Positions 57,075 through 64,000 of a stretch of 64,000 bases of DNA are shown here, in pieces. The DNA comes from 13-2-20CM-66-19 sp036273735 (lineage in GTDB: Bacteria; Pseudomonadota; Gammaproteobacteria; Steroidobacterales; Steroidobacteraceae). The DNA lies in contig DASUHA010000058.1 in the NCBI GenBank assembly GCA_036273735.1, forward strand, positions 45,068 through 109,067, given 5' to 3'. Each line of letters begins with the position of its first letter. Within the stretch, counting starts at the first letter, position 1. The notes beneath the pieces were generated by a model. The model was not told where the DNA came from, searched no databases, and saw only the letters and a list, made by a program, of their open reading frames with translations. Both the position numbers and the translations under genes were made by a program.

Positions 57075-57349
57075 GGACTTCTCCTCTCCAGGACGGACCG
57101 ACACTCATATTACTACGGGCAAATCGCGCCAGCGTCCGCAAATCAGTGCGAAGGCCAGTCGAGATAGCACCTGACTCGCGGACGGAACGTTCTAACGTGT
57201 GCTCCGCACTATCCGACGTTGAGCCTGATCCGCCCAATTTCAAGGCCCTCTCAACACCGGACCTGGGGAGATTCGCGGCGTGAGCGGCAAGAGTGTCGCC
57301 CTGAGCAGACTGTTGCGATGGTGATCCGGCGCGATGGGCTGGATTGATG

Positions 57350-59176
57350 TCAGGATGCGAGCAGCTCGCGCAGCATTGCGCAGGCTGACTGCGCTGCAGG
57401 ACCAACGATGACGTGGACGCAATCGGAGGCCGCGACGGCCACTCCCCGCAGCCCGAGCGTGCGGATCGCTGCGCCATCCACCTCGGCGGTACTCTTGACG
57501 CGAACGCGCAAGCGCGAAGAGGCCAGGTCGATGCTGCGGACGTTCGCGCGACCGCCCAACGCGGCGAATAGCTTCTGAGCGACGGGTCTCTCGAGTGACG
57601 GCATCTCAGCAGGTGCCTCGGCTTCGTCGCCCCCTCCTGACGGCACCACGACCTCCTCGGGTCGAGCTCGCCTTCGCCTGGCTGATGCTGCATCAGACTG
57701 CACCTGCAAGCTCTCGCGCGGCAGTACCTTGAGGATCTCCCTGATCTCTCCGGCAAGCTGATCCGCTACAGGGCCGACCACGACCTGCAACGCGGTAGCC
57801 GAAGGCCTCACCACGCCTCGCGCGCCCAGGCGCTTCAGCGTCCCGATGTCGACCGTGTCCTGTGTCCTGACGATGAGCCGCAGTCGGGTCGTACAGGCGC
57901 CTACCGATTCGAGATTGCCGGCGCCTCCGAGCGCCGTGATATAGGCCCGCGCCCGATCAGCCGGGCCAGCAGGTGTTGCAGCAGTGGTCGCGACCGCAGT
58001 ATCCGCACTCTCGCTCTCCCTCCCCGGGGTCTTGAGATCGAACTTCACGATGGCGAAACGGAATACGCCGTAGTACAGCCCGAAATACAGAGCGCCGATG
58101 GGCAGCAGCCACAGCGGGCGCGTGGCGAATTTGTAATTGAGCACGTAATCGAAGAGTCCCGCCGAGAAGCCGAATCCGAGCCGTACCCCGAGCACCTTCA
58201 TGATGATGAATGCCAGGCCCGTGAGCAGCGCATGCACGGCGTAAAGTGCTGGCGCGAGAAACATGAAGGAAAATTCGACGGGCTCGGTGACACCCGTGAG
58301 GAACGAGGTCAGCGCGATGGACATCAGCAGGCCGGCCACCGCGCGCCGCCTGTCGGGAAGCGCGGTGTGATACATCGCCAGACACGCCGCCGGCAGCCCG
58401 AACATCATCACCGGGAAAAACCCCGCCATGAACGCACCGGCCGTCGGATCGCCCGCAAAGAAGCGGTTGAGATCCCCCGTATGTCCGTGATAGTTGCCCA
58501 ATACGAACCAGGCAATACTGTTGATGACGTGATGGAGGCCCGTGACGATCAGAATGCGATTGAGCACGCCGTAGCCGAACAGCCCCCAGGGTCCCGCAGC
58601 CAGGACGGCGCGGCTCAGGGTATCCATGCCGAGCTCGAGCCGTTGCCATTCGAGACCGAAGGCCGCCGCCAGGACCAGCGCCGCAAGACCGCTCAGGATG
58701 GGAACGAAGCGCCGACCGCCAAAGAAGGCGAGGTAGGGCGGCAGGCTGATCCTGTAGAAACGGTTGTAGACTGCCCCGCCCAAAAGGCCGCAGAGAATGC
58801 CGGCCGGGACCGTGAGTGTCTTGAGCTCGTTCTGCTTGAACGCCTCGATGGCCAGGTCCTTCGCCTGCCCGGTGAGCGCCGTGAGCGCGGCAGGCGGTGT
58901 GATGAAGATCTGCGCGCCCTGAGTGGTGACGAGATAGGCGACCACGGCCGCAAGGCCCGCCGCACCGTGATTCTCGCGCGCAAGCCCCACGGCGACACCC
59001 ACTGCGAAGAGGAGGCCGAGATTGTCGAAGATGGCCTGTCCGGCAGCCCCGAGGACCGGCAGGTTGAGCAGATCGGGCTGACCGAAGCGCAGCAACAGCG
59101 CGGCGACCGGCAGAACCGCGATCGGCAGCATGAGGGCGCCGCCGATCCTCTGAAGTTGGGCGAAGATTTGCTTCAT
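57350..59176 (-). CDS. nagE: PTS EIICB transporter, N-acetylglucosamine type, with extra degenerate EIIB domain
   Basis: 608 residues. The EIIC domain (about 1-365, MLPIAVLPVAALLLRFGQPDLLN; GVTEPVEFSFMFLAPALY near 298) is of the glucose/GlcNAc family. A first EIIB domain follows with the phosphorylatable cysteine in SVGACTTRLRL near residue 425. After an Arg/Glu-rich linker, a second EIIB-like domain (about 535-608) has DLASSRLRVRVK in place of ACTTRLR, so it lacks the cysteine. Operon-mate of the EIIA-HPr-EI fusion and near a GH18 chitinase, hence GlcNAc (or chitobiose product) uptake is likely. Start ATG well placed after the fusion gene. Confidence 0.88.
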   Translation of the reverse strand: MKQIFAQLQRIGGALMLPIAVLPVAALLLRFGQPDLLNLPVLGAAGQAIFDNLGLLFAVGVAVGLARENHGAAGLAAVVAYLVTTQGAQIFITPPAALTALTGQAKDLAIEAFKQNELKTLTVPAGILCGLLGGAVYNRFYRISLPPYLAFFGGRRFVPILSGLAALVLAAAFGLEWQRLELGMDTLSRAVLAAGPWGLFGYGVLNRILIVTGLHHVINSIAWFVLGNYHGHTGDLNRFFAGDPTAGAFMAGFFPVMMFGLPAACLAMYHTALPDRRRAVAGLLMSIALTSFLTGVTEPVEFSFMFLAPALYAVHALLTGLAFIIMKVLGVRLGFGFSAGLFDYVLNYKFATRPLWLLPIGALYFGLYYGVFRFAIVKFDLKTPGRESESADTAVATTAATPAGPADRARAYITALGGAGNLESVGACTTRLRLIVRTQDTVDIGTLKRLGARGVVRPSATALQVVVGPVADQLAGEIREILKVLPRESLQVQSDAASARRRRARPEEVVVPSGGGDEAEAPAEMPSLERPVAQKLFAALGGRANVRSIDLASSRLRVRVKSTAEVDGAAIRTLGLRGVAVAASDCVHVIVGPAAQSACAMLRELLAS

Positions 59177-59221
59177 GACGCTGTGCGCTGCAATCGTGGC
59201 CCGGCGCGGGCCGCTGGCGGA

Positions 59222-61831
59222 TTAGACGGATTGTGGCTCGTTGTCACGGGCGGCCAGACGAACGCCCAGTGCGCGCACCGCCTCGGCAGAGCCCTGCTGC
59301 AGGGCCTGATGTGCGACGTTCGCGCATTCCTCGAGTGTCAGCTTGCCGATCAACGCCTTCAACTGCGGAATGACCGACGGCACGGCCGAGAGCTCATGCA
59401 CTCCGAGTCCGATCAGTATCGGCGCGGCTGCCAGGTCGGATGCCAGGCCGCCACAGACCGCCAGGCGGCGCTTGCTCGCCTGTGCGGCCTCAGCCGTTCG
59501 TGCGATCAGTCGCAGCACGGCCGGATGCAGGGCGTCGAGTCGCGCGGCCAGCTCCGAATGCCCGCGGTCCATCGCGAGCGTGTACTGCGTCAGATCGTTG
59601 GTCCCGACTGAGAAGAAGTCTGACTCCACGGCGATGCTGTCCGCCATCAGCGCCGAAGCCGGAGTCTCTATCATGACCCCGACCTCGATCGGCTCGCGCC
59701 GCCCCAGCTCGGTGCGCGCCTCCTCGATCATGGCGCGCACGGATCGAATTTCCGCCACATCGGTGATCATGGGCAATAGAATGCGGCATTGACCATACGG
59801 CCGTACGCCGAGAATGGCGCGCAGCTGCTGACGCAGCAGATCCGGACGCCAGAGACTCGTCCGTACTCCCCGCAGGCCGAGCGCCGGATTCTCCTCGGCA
59901 GGGAGCGGCAGGTAGGGGATCGGCTTGTCGCCGCCGATGTCGAGCGTGCGAATGGTCATCGGCCTGCCCGCCAGCGCCTCGGCGAGCTGTTGGTATTCGG
60001 TATGCTGCTCCGCCTCACCGGGCGGTGTCTCCCGCTCGAGGAACAGAAATTCGGTGCGCAGCAGGCCGCAACCTTCCGCGCCATTGCCTACGGCAGCCCG
60101 TGCTTCCGCGAGCGATCCGATGTTGGCAAATACCTCGATCCGCTCGCCGTCGGCCGTGTAGCAGTCCCGCTGCGCGGCCTCCCGCTCGGCGGTGCGCCGT
60201 GCGGCCCTCAGCTCGAGCTGGCGATGCGCTGCGGCGAGGCGCTCTGCGCCCGGGTCGACATGCAGCAGGCCCTCTTCGGCATCGAGCAACAGCGGAGTCC
60301 CTGCGCCTATCCGCCGCACTCGGGGCCCAATCGCGACCAGCGCCGGTATGCCCATCGCGGCGGCCAGAATCGATACGTGGGAGGTGGCGCCCCCGGCTGC
60401 GAGGCAGATGCCGGCGAGTCGTGTGGCATCGAGGCTGACGAGCTGCGATGGCAACAGCTCCTCCGCGACGACGATGGCATCCGGTGGCAGCTCCGGAATC
60501 GCTGCGCCGGCATCCCCGCCCAAGGCGAGCAGCACCTGCCTCTCGAGATCGAGCAGGTCGTCCACGCGCTCGAGCATCCTCGGATCATCCAGCGCGCGCA
60601 ACGCCTCGATGCTGCTGCGGATCGCCTGCCGCCAGGCATATGCGGCGCTGGCGCCGTCAGCAATGAGCGCCCCGGCTCTCTCCATGAGCTCGGGATCCTC
60701 GAGCATCGCCAGATGCGCCTCGATGATCTCACGGGCGGTGCTCGAGGCCGATTCGCGGGCTGCTTCCAGACTCTTCGCAACCCGGCCCCTGGCTCGCTCG
60801 AGCCCCGCCGTCTCCTGCGAGACTCCCGCCCCGGCCTGCGTAATTTCCATTTCATGGCTGGCGAGCGGCACGGTGTAACCCGTAGCGAGACCGCGGCTCG
60901 CGATCACACCCGACAGGGTGGTACCGGCAGCGGGCGGTTCAGTTGGAATCCCTGGTTTCGTCTGCTCCTCCCGAGCGGGCTTGACGCCTGTCGAGCGCGG
61001 ACGCTGCGGCATCGGTCGCGATGCATCAGCCCGGTGCGCGCTGCTCAGGAGAGTAACCAACGCATCGATGGCGCCTGCCGCATCGGCGCCAGCTGCACGG
61101 ATCTCAACATCATCCCCATTGTGTACGCCGAGTTTCATCAGCGCGACAGTGCTGCGTGCGTTCGCCGTGCGGCTGCCCGCGGCGAGACTGACTTCGGCTG
61201 CGAAGACCTTCATCGCGCCAGCGATCTGCGCTGCGGGCCGCGCATGGATGCCATGCTCGAGCCCGACGCGCACGCGTCTGCACTGGCCAGCGTCCTGATG
61301 AGCGTGGGCAGAACCCGTCTCACGGATGGTGCTCTGTAAGGACCTCGCCTCCTCCTGCAGCGCAATCTCCATGAGGACATCACCGACTTCGACTGCCCGG
61401 CTCTCGACACTCCGTACGACCGTGAAGCCACACCCTTCCATCACGAGTATCGGAGTCAGCAGGCTCTTCGCGCGGCGGGCCAGGAGATCGAGGTCGAAAG
61501 TGATCAGCCGCTCTCCGGCAGCCACCCGTTTTCCGACCTCGACATGCGCCGCGAAGCCCTCGCCTGCGAGTCCCACCGTGTCGATGCCGATATGCATGAG
61601 GATCTCGGCGCCGGCTTCCGTGCGCAGGGTGACGGCATGTCGGGACCCGGGAAGCGCGATGATCGCTCCGTTGCAGGGCGCGTGCAGGGTGGCGTTCGTC
61701 GGATCGACGGCCAGGCCATCGCCGAGCATCCGGCCGGCGAAAACCGGATCGGGCGCCTCATCGAGAGGCGTGCTCCAGCCGGCGAGCGGCGCTACCAGGA
61801 CGAGCGTACGGAGCGTCTCAGTGGCGGGCAT
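59222..61831 (-). CDS. nagF: PTS EIIA-HPr-EI fusion (GlcNAc-type phosphotransferase)
   Basis: 869 residues in three modules. EIIA of the glucose/Crr type: residues about 8-150, phospho-His in ILMHIGIDTVGL near 79. HPr: about 175-265, His in LEHGIHARPAAQ near 195. EI: about 305-860, phospho-His in GGATSHVSILAAAMG near 487, PEP-binding/catalytic ELGRREPIEVGVMIETP near 715, NDLTQYTLAMDR and the C-terminal Cys of VCGGLASD near 805. This gives the whole soluble phosphate relay for the adjacent EIICB in one chain, as found in GlcNAc (NagF) systems of several gammaproteobacteria. It overlaps the chitinase gene by 14 bp. Confidence 0.88.
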   Translation of the reverse strand: MPATETLRTLVLVAPLAGWSTPLDEAPDPVFAGRMLGDGLAVDPTNATLHAPCNGAIIALPGSRHAVTLRTEAGAEILMHIGIDTVGLAGEGFAAHVEVGKRVAAGERLITFDLDLLARRAKSLLTPILVMEGCGFTVVRSVESRAVEVGDVLMEIALQEEARSLQSTIRETGSAHAHQDAGQCRRVRVGLEHGIHARPAAQIAGAMKVFAAEVSLAAGSRTANARSTVALMKLGVHNGDDVEIRAAGADAAGAIDALVTLLSSAHRADASRPMPQRPRSTGVKPAREEQTKPGIPTEPPAAGTTLSGVIASRGLATGYTVPLASHEMEITQAGAGVSQETAGLERARGRVAKSLEAARESASSTAREIIEAHLAMLEDPELMERAGALIADGASAAYAWRQAIRSSIEALRALDDPRMLERVDDLLDLERQVLLALGGDAGAAIPELPPDAIVVAEELLPSQLVSLDATRLAGICLAAGGATSHVSILAAAMGIPALVAIGPRVRRIGAGTPLLLDAEEGLLHVDPGAERLAAAHRQLELRAARRTAEREAAQRDCYTADGERIEVFANIGSLAEARAAVGNGAEGCGLLRTEFLFLERETPPGEAEQHTEYQQLAEALAGRPMTIRTLDIGGDKPIPYLPLPAEENPALGLRGVRTSLWRPDLLRQQLRAILGVRPYGQCRILLPMITDVAEIRSVRAMIEEARTELGRREPIEVGVMIETPASALMADSIAVESDFFSVGTNDLTQYTLAMDRGHSELAARLDALHPAVLRLIARTAEAAQASKRRLAVCGGLASDLAAAPILIGLGVHELSAVPSVIPQLKALIGKLTLEECANVAHQALQQGSAEAVRALGVRLAARDNEPQSV

Positions 61832-62990
61832 CTTGCGGCGGGCTTTCGGAATCGAGATGCGAAGTCAGGGCATTCAGCAGGCAGTTTCCCGGATCGTCCT
61901 CACCCAGCACCCAGATCATAGCCCCGCGCAAGTGCTCACGGCGCGCGAAATCCGCCTTGATCGCGAGCGACCGGGGATCGTCATAGGTGAAAAAGATATG
62001 CTGACGCGCGTTATAGAGCCACGGCGCCTGGGCACTGGCGCTCCAGTGACGCACCCAGTCGGGGCTCGTGAGAAAATGCGCGGAGACGGTCTTCCAGGGC
62101 GTCTCCGGGAAGCCATCCTTGTACTTCGAGTAGAGGCCTCCGTCCTGCGGCGATACCCCGGTGAAGCCGCGGCCGTAGAACGCAACGCCCAACATGATCT
62201 TGGCGGCCGGCACGCCCTGCGATTCGTAGTAGCGGACGGCGCTCGTGAGATTGTCGCGCGCCCGCTGCGGCGCCGGCGCAGGATCGCGCGGATCGGCAGC
62301 GAGCGGCGCGTTGAAGGCGCTCGCGGGGCTGAAGATGTTGTTCATGTCGTAGGTCATGACGTTCAGCCAATCGACCGCGGGCGCCAGGGCTGCGAGATCG
62401 TAGCTGTCGCTGACGGAATAGGCGCCACCCTGCTGCCAGGTGCCGGCGGGCGTTGCCACGGTGAGAAGGTAGTGCCGGCCCCGGTCGTGGCCAAGCGCAT
62501 CGAGCTGCCGCCGAAATTCGCGCACGAGCGCAGTGGCATCGGCCCGATCCTCGGAGCGCGATTTGTTCATGCCGCCGTGCACCGGAAACTCCCAGTCGAG
62601 ATCGATGCCGTCGAAGCCCTGCTGTACCACGAAAATCTGAATGCAACTGCCGGTAAACCGTCGGCGCGTTCGGTCCGTGAGCGCGATATCCGAGTATTGC
62701 GGCGCCGCATCCCAGCCGCCGATGGAGAGAATCAGCCTCAGGCCCGGATGCTGTCTGCGCAGATCCCTCAGCGCTGCGAACGTCCCGATCTGGGCGGCAG
62801 TCGGCGCCGCGCACGAACCGGCATCGTTCGGCTCGCCGAAGGCGTAGATCAGCTCACTGAGCTTGTCGGCGGGTATTGCGGATACCGGCATTCCACCGTC
62901 GTAGTACGCCGCGATCCGTGGCGCCGCCTCGGCGGGGATCGATGAGACGATGAGCCCCAGCAGGAGCCCCGGGAGCACGCGTGCGATCAT
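61818..62990 (-). CDS. Exported GH18 chitinase
   Basis: 390 residues, signal peptide to about residue 22 (PAEAAPRIAAYY). The catalytic DxxDxDxE motif is intact as GFDGIDLDWEFP near residue 124-135, with the preceding strand LRLILSIGGWD near 86 and the later LNVMTYDMNN near 210, typical of GH18. Endo- or exo-acting chitin hydrolysis in the periplasm or outside. It overlaps the EIIA-HPr-EI gene by 14 bp, a clear operon, and starts it: chitin breakdown followed by GlcNAc uptake and phosphorylation. Strong AGGAGGGG ribosome binding site. No chitin-binding domain is visible. Confidence 0.9.
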   Translation of the reverse strand: MIARVLPGLLLGLIVSSIPAEAAPRIAAYYDGGMPVSAIPADKLSELIYAFGEPNDAGSCAAPTAAQIGTFAALRDLRRQHPGLRLILSIGGWDAAPQYSDIALTDRTRRRFTGSCIQIFVVQQGFDGIDLDWEFPVHGGMNKSRSEDRADATALVREFRRQLDALGHDRGRHYLLTVATPAGTWQQGGAYSVSDSYDLAALAPAVDWLNVMTYDMNNIFSPASAFNAPLAADPRDPAPAPQRARDNLTSAVRYYESQGVPAAKIMLGVAFYGRGFTGVSPQDGGLYSKYKDGFPETPWKTVSAHFLTSPDWVRHWSASAQAPWLYNARQHIFFTYDDPRSLAIKADFARREHLRGAMIWVLGEDDPGNCLLNALTSHLDSESPPQDARH

Positions 62991-63293
62991 GAGAAATGGT
63001 ACCCCTCCTGCCTAGGTGTCTCGCTCTACCCTGCCGCCGGGCGCCGGACTCACGGCCGACCGGGGGAGGATCTGCCGTGATCCGGTGCTCCGCAGCATGG
63101 GGGACGGACCATTTAAGTGCCACTATAATACCAATAGTGATAAAATGCCATTCCAATGCAGACCAGTCCTAGATCTTTCAATATTTTATCCATTAAGACA
63201 GATAGTTACGCTTTACGCTAAGAACGATATGGCACAAACTGGTCCTGTATTGGTAGTATCACGAGTGACCAGACTGCGCGCGGGAGAGGGGCT
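62991..63293. promoter_or_regulatory. Divergent control region of the chitinase/GlcNAc operon and the GntR gene
   Basis: The only spacer over 300 bp (303 bp). AT content rises sharply at about 63110-63235. TGGTC/GACCA half-sites, the core of DasR/NagR-type operators, occur at 63161-63166 (GACCAG), 63239-63244 (CTGGTC) and 63267-63272 (GACCAG), the last two inverted 22 bp apart. CACTAT (63121-63126) and ATAGTG (63134-63139) form another inverted repeat around AATACCA, and ATTGGTAGTAT recurs at 63249-63259. Likely operators of the GntR protein encoded next to it. No gene is seen. Confidence 0.55.
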
Positions 63294-64000
63294 TTGACAC
63301 TGTCGCAGACCATAGGCAAGTTGGACGAGTCCAACTCCCTGCCGCTGTATCAGCAGCTGCAGCGGGCGTTGCGCCATGCGATCGAGAACCGCGTGCTCGG
63401 GCCCGACGATGCACTGCCTCCCGAGCGCGACCTTGCCAACGAGTTCAAGGTTTCGCGCATCACCGTACGCAAAGCGATCGATGGCCTCGTCAGCGAAGGC
63501 CTGTTGATACGCCGCCAGGGATCGGGAACCTTCGTGTCCACCCGCGTTGAGAAGAACTTCTCGAAGCTAACTTCGTTCTCGGAAGACATGCGCGCCCGCG
63601 GCCGCACGCCGCGCAGCACCTGGCTGAAGCGATCCATTGGCAGCGTAACGCCCGAGGAAGCGCTCGCACTGCGCTCGAGTCCCGGTACCCCCGTGTATCG
63701 CTTTCACCGCATCCGCTTTGCGGACGAATCGCCGATGTGCGTCGAGTACGCGACGGTGCTCGCCTCATGCCTGCCATCGCTCGATGCGGTGGAGTCGTCC
63801 TTGTATGAGGCACTGGAGCGCTCCGGCAATCGCCCCGCGCGCGCCCTGCAACGGCTGCGCGCGGTGTTGTTCACGACGGAGCAGGCAGAGCTTCTGCATG
63901 CCAAGGAGCGGGATGCAGGATTGTTGGTAGAACGGCTGGGATTCCTCAAGGATGGCCGCGCGGTCGAGTTCACGCAGTCGTATTTTCGGGGTGACACATA
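63294..64000 (+). CDS. GntR-family (HutC subfamily) regulator, 3' end beyond the window
   Basis: Open from a TTG at 63294, which has GAGAGGGG just upstream; no in-frame ATG or GTG lies between it and the preceding stop. About 235 residues are visible. The N-terminal winged helix (LPLYQQLQRALRHAIE ... ERDLANEFKVSRITVRKAI, residues about 15-65) is followed by the linker RRQGSGTFVSTRV and a UTRA-type effector domain (from about residue 95). This is the NagR/YvoA/DasR type that senses GlcNAc-6-phosphate or related. Divergent from the chitinase/PTS operon, which it probably represses. C-terminus is missing. Confidence 0.85.
   Translation, partial: MTLSQTIGKLDESNSLPLYQQLQRALRHAIENRVLGPDDALPPERDLANEFKVSRITVRKAIDGLVSEGLLIRRQGSGTFVSTRVEKNFSKLTSFSEDMRARGRTPRSTWLKRSIGSVTPEEALALRSSPGTPVYRFHRIRFADESPMCVEYATVLASCLPSLDAVESSLYEALERSGNRPARALQRLRAVLFTTEQAELLHAKERDAGLLVERLGFLKDGRAVEFTQSYFRGDT

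Noticed and set aside
57075..57349. Possible small gene in the spacer before the OsmC-like gene
   Set aside because: Only short antisense frames without start signals or motifs; no structure seen.
61326..62945. 539-codon plus-strand frame across the PTS fusion and chitinase genes
   Set aside because: Spans two convincing minus-strand genes and codes only Arg-rich sequence.
1..64000. Mobile element or genomic island boundaries
   Set aside because: No transposase, integrase, tRNA, long terminal repeat or sharp composition break was found; AT-rich patches coincide with promoters.

Overview
The window is high-GC, almost gap-free bacterial chromosome. Genes sit mostly in same-strand runs, with many 1-8 nt stop/start overlaps (ATGA, GTGA, TTGA) and several GTG or TTG starts. 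I see no rRNA, tRNA, CRISPR array, transposase, integrase or att-like repeat. Two TonB-dependent receptors, several exported peptidases, a GlcNAc PTS beside a GH18 chitinase, and a PrnB-like protein suggest an aerobic polymer- and peptide-scavenging proteobacterium. A gammaproteobacterium of the Xanthomonadales/Nevskiales/Steroidobacterales type is my best guess from gene content; it is not proven.

1-26.9 kb, peptide and D-amino-acid scavenging. A minus-strand run holds three S12 (beta-lactamase/D-aminopeptidase-type) serine hydrolases, a tricorn-like S41 protease, an M28 glutamate-carboxypeptidase-like enzyme, an anchored cytochrome c and an alpha/alpha-toroid protein. An XRE-cupin regulator at 13446 divides this run from a second one: a fourth S12 hydrolase, a dipeptide epimerase, a TonB receptor and an M81 (MlrC-like) metallopeptidase. 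A divergent plus-strand operon carries an MFS transporter, a DauA-like D-amino-acid dehydrogenase and a POT peptide transporter. An exported GH31 glycosidase follows.

27-38.2 kb, an amino-acid-related locus of unknown pathway. It holds two class V PLP enzymes, a ketopantoate-reductase-family protein, an APC permease, a TonB receptor, a fusion of two CDGSH iron-sulfur motifs to a double cupin, a Tat-exported cyclase-family protein with an altered metal motif, and a TetR regulator.

38.3-55.4 kb, the most interesting part. Two operons diverge from one control region at 46153-46250. Leftward lie an isatin-hydrolase-like cyclase, both subunits of an indolepyruvate-type 2-oxoacid:ferredoxin oxidoreductase, and a large BNR/sortilin-like protein. 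Rightward lie a 2-aminobenzoyl-CoA monooxygenase/reductase, an SDR, a MarR regulator, a crotonase, an acyl-CoA dehydrogenase, a RidA protein and, after two hairpins, a glutaryl-CoA dehydrogenase. Together they read as isatin -> isatinate -> anthraniloyl-CoA -> dearomatised, deaminated and beta-oxidised acyl-CoA -> glutaryl-CoA -> crotonyl-CoA. No aryl-CoA ligase is present, which fits the oxidoreductase making the thioester directly. The control region has a near-ideal sigma70 promoter, a perfect 22-bp palindrome over its -35 box, and a possible leaderless 10-codon ORF whose stop overlaps the GTG start of the first gene. A PrnB-family (IDO/TDO-like) gene coupled to a flavin-barrel protein lies just beyond, which keeps the indole/tryptophan theme.

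55.4-64 kb. Small stress genes (Dps, OsmC, a 49-residue membrane protein, a zinc-ribbon protein) precede a chitin/GlcNAc module: an EIICB transporter with a second, cysteine-less EIIB domain, an EIIA-HPr-EI fusion, a GH18 chitinase and a divergent GntR/HutC regulator cut by the window end.
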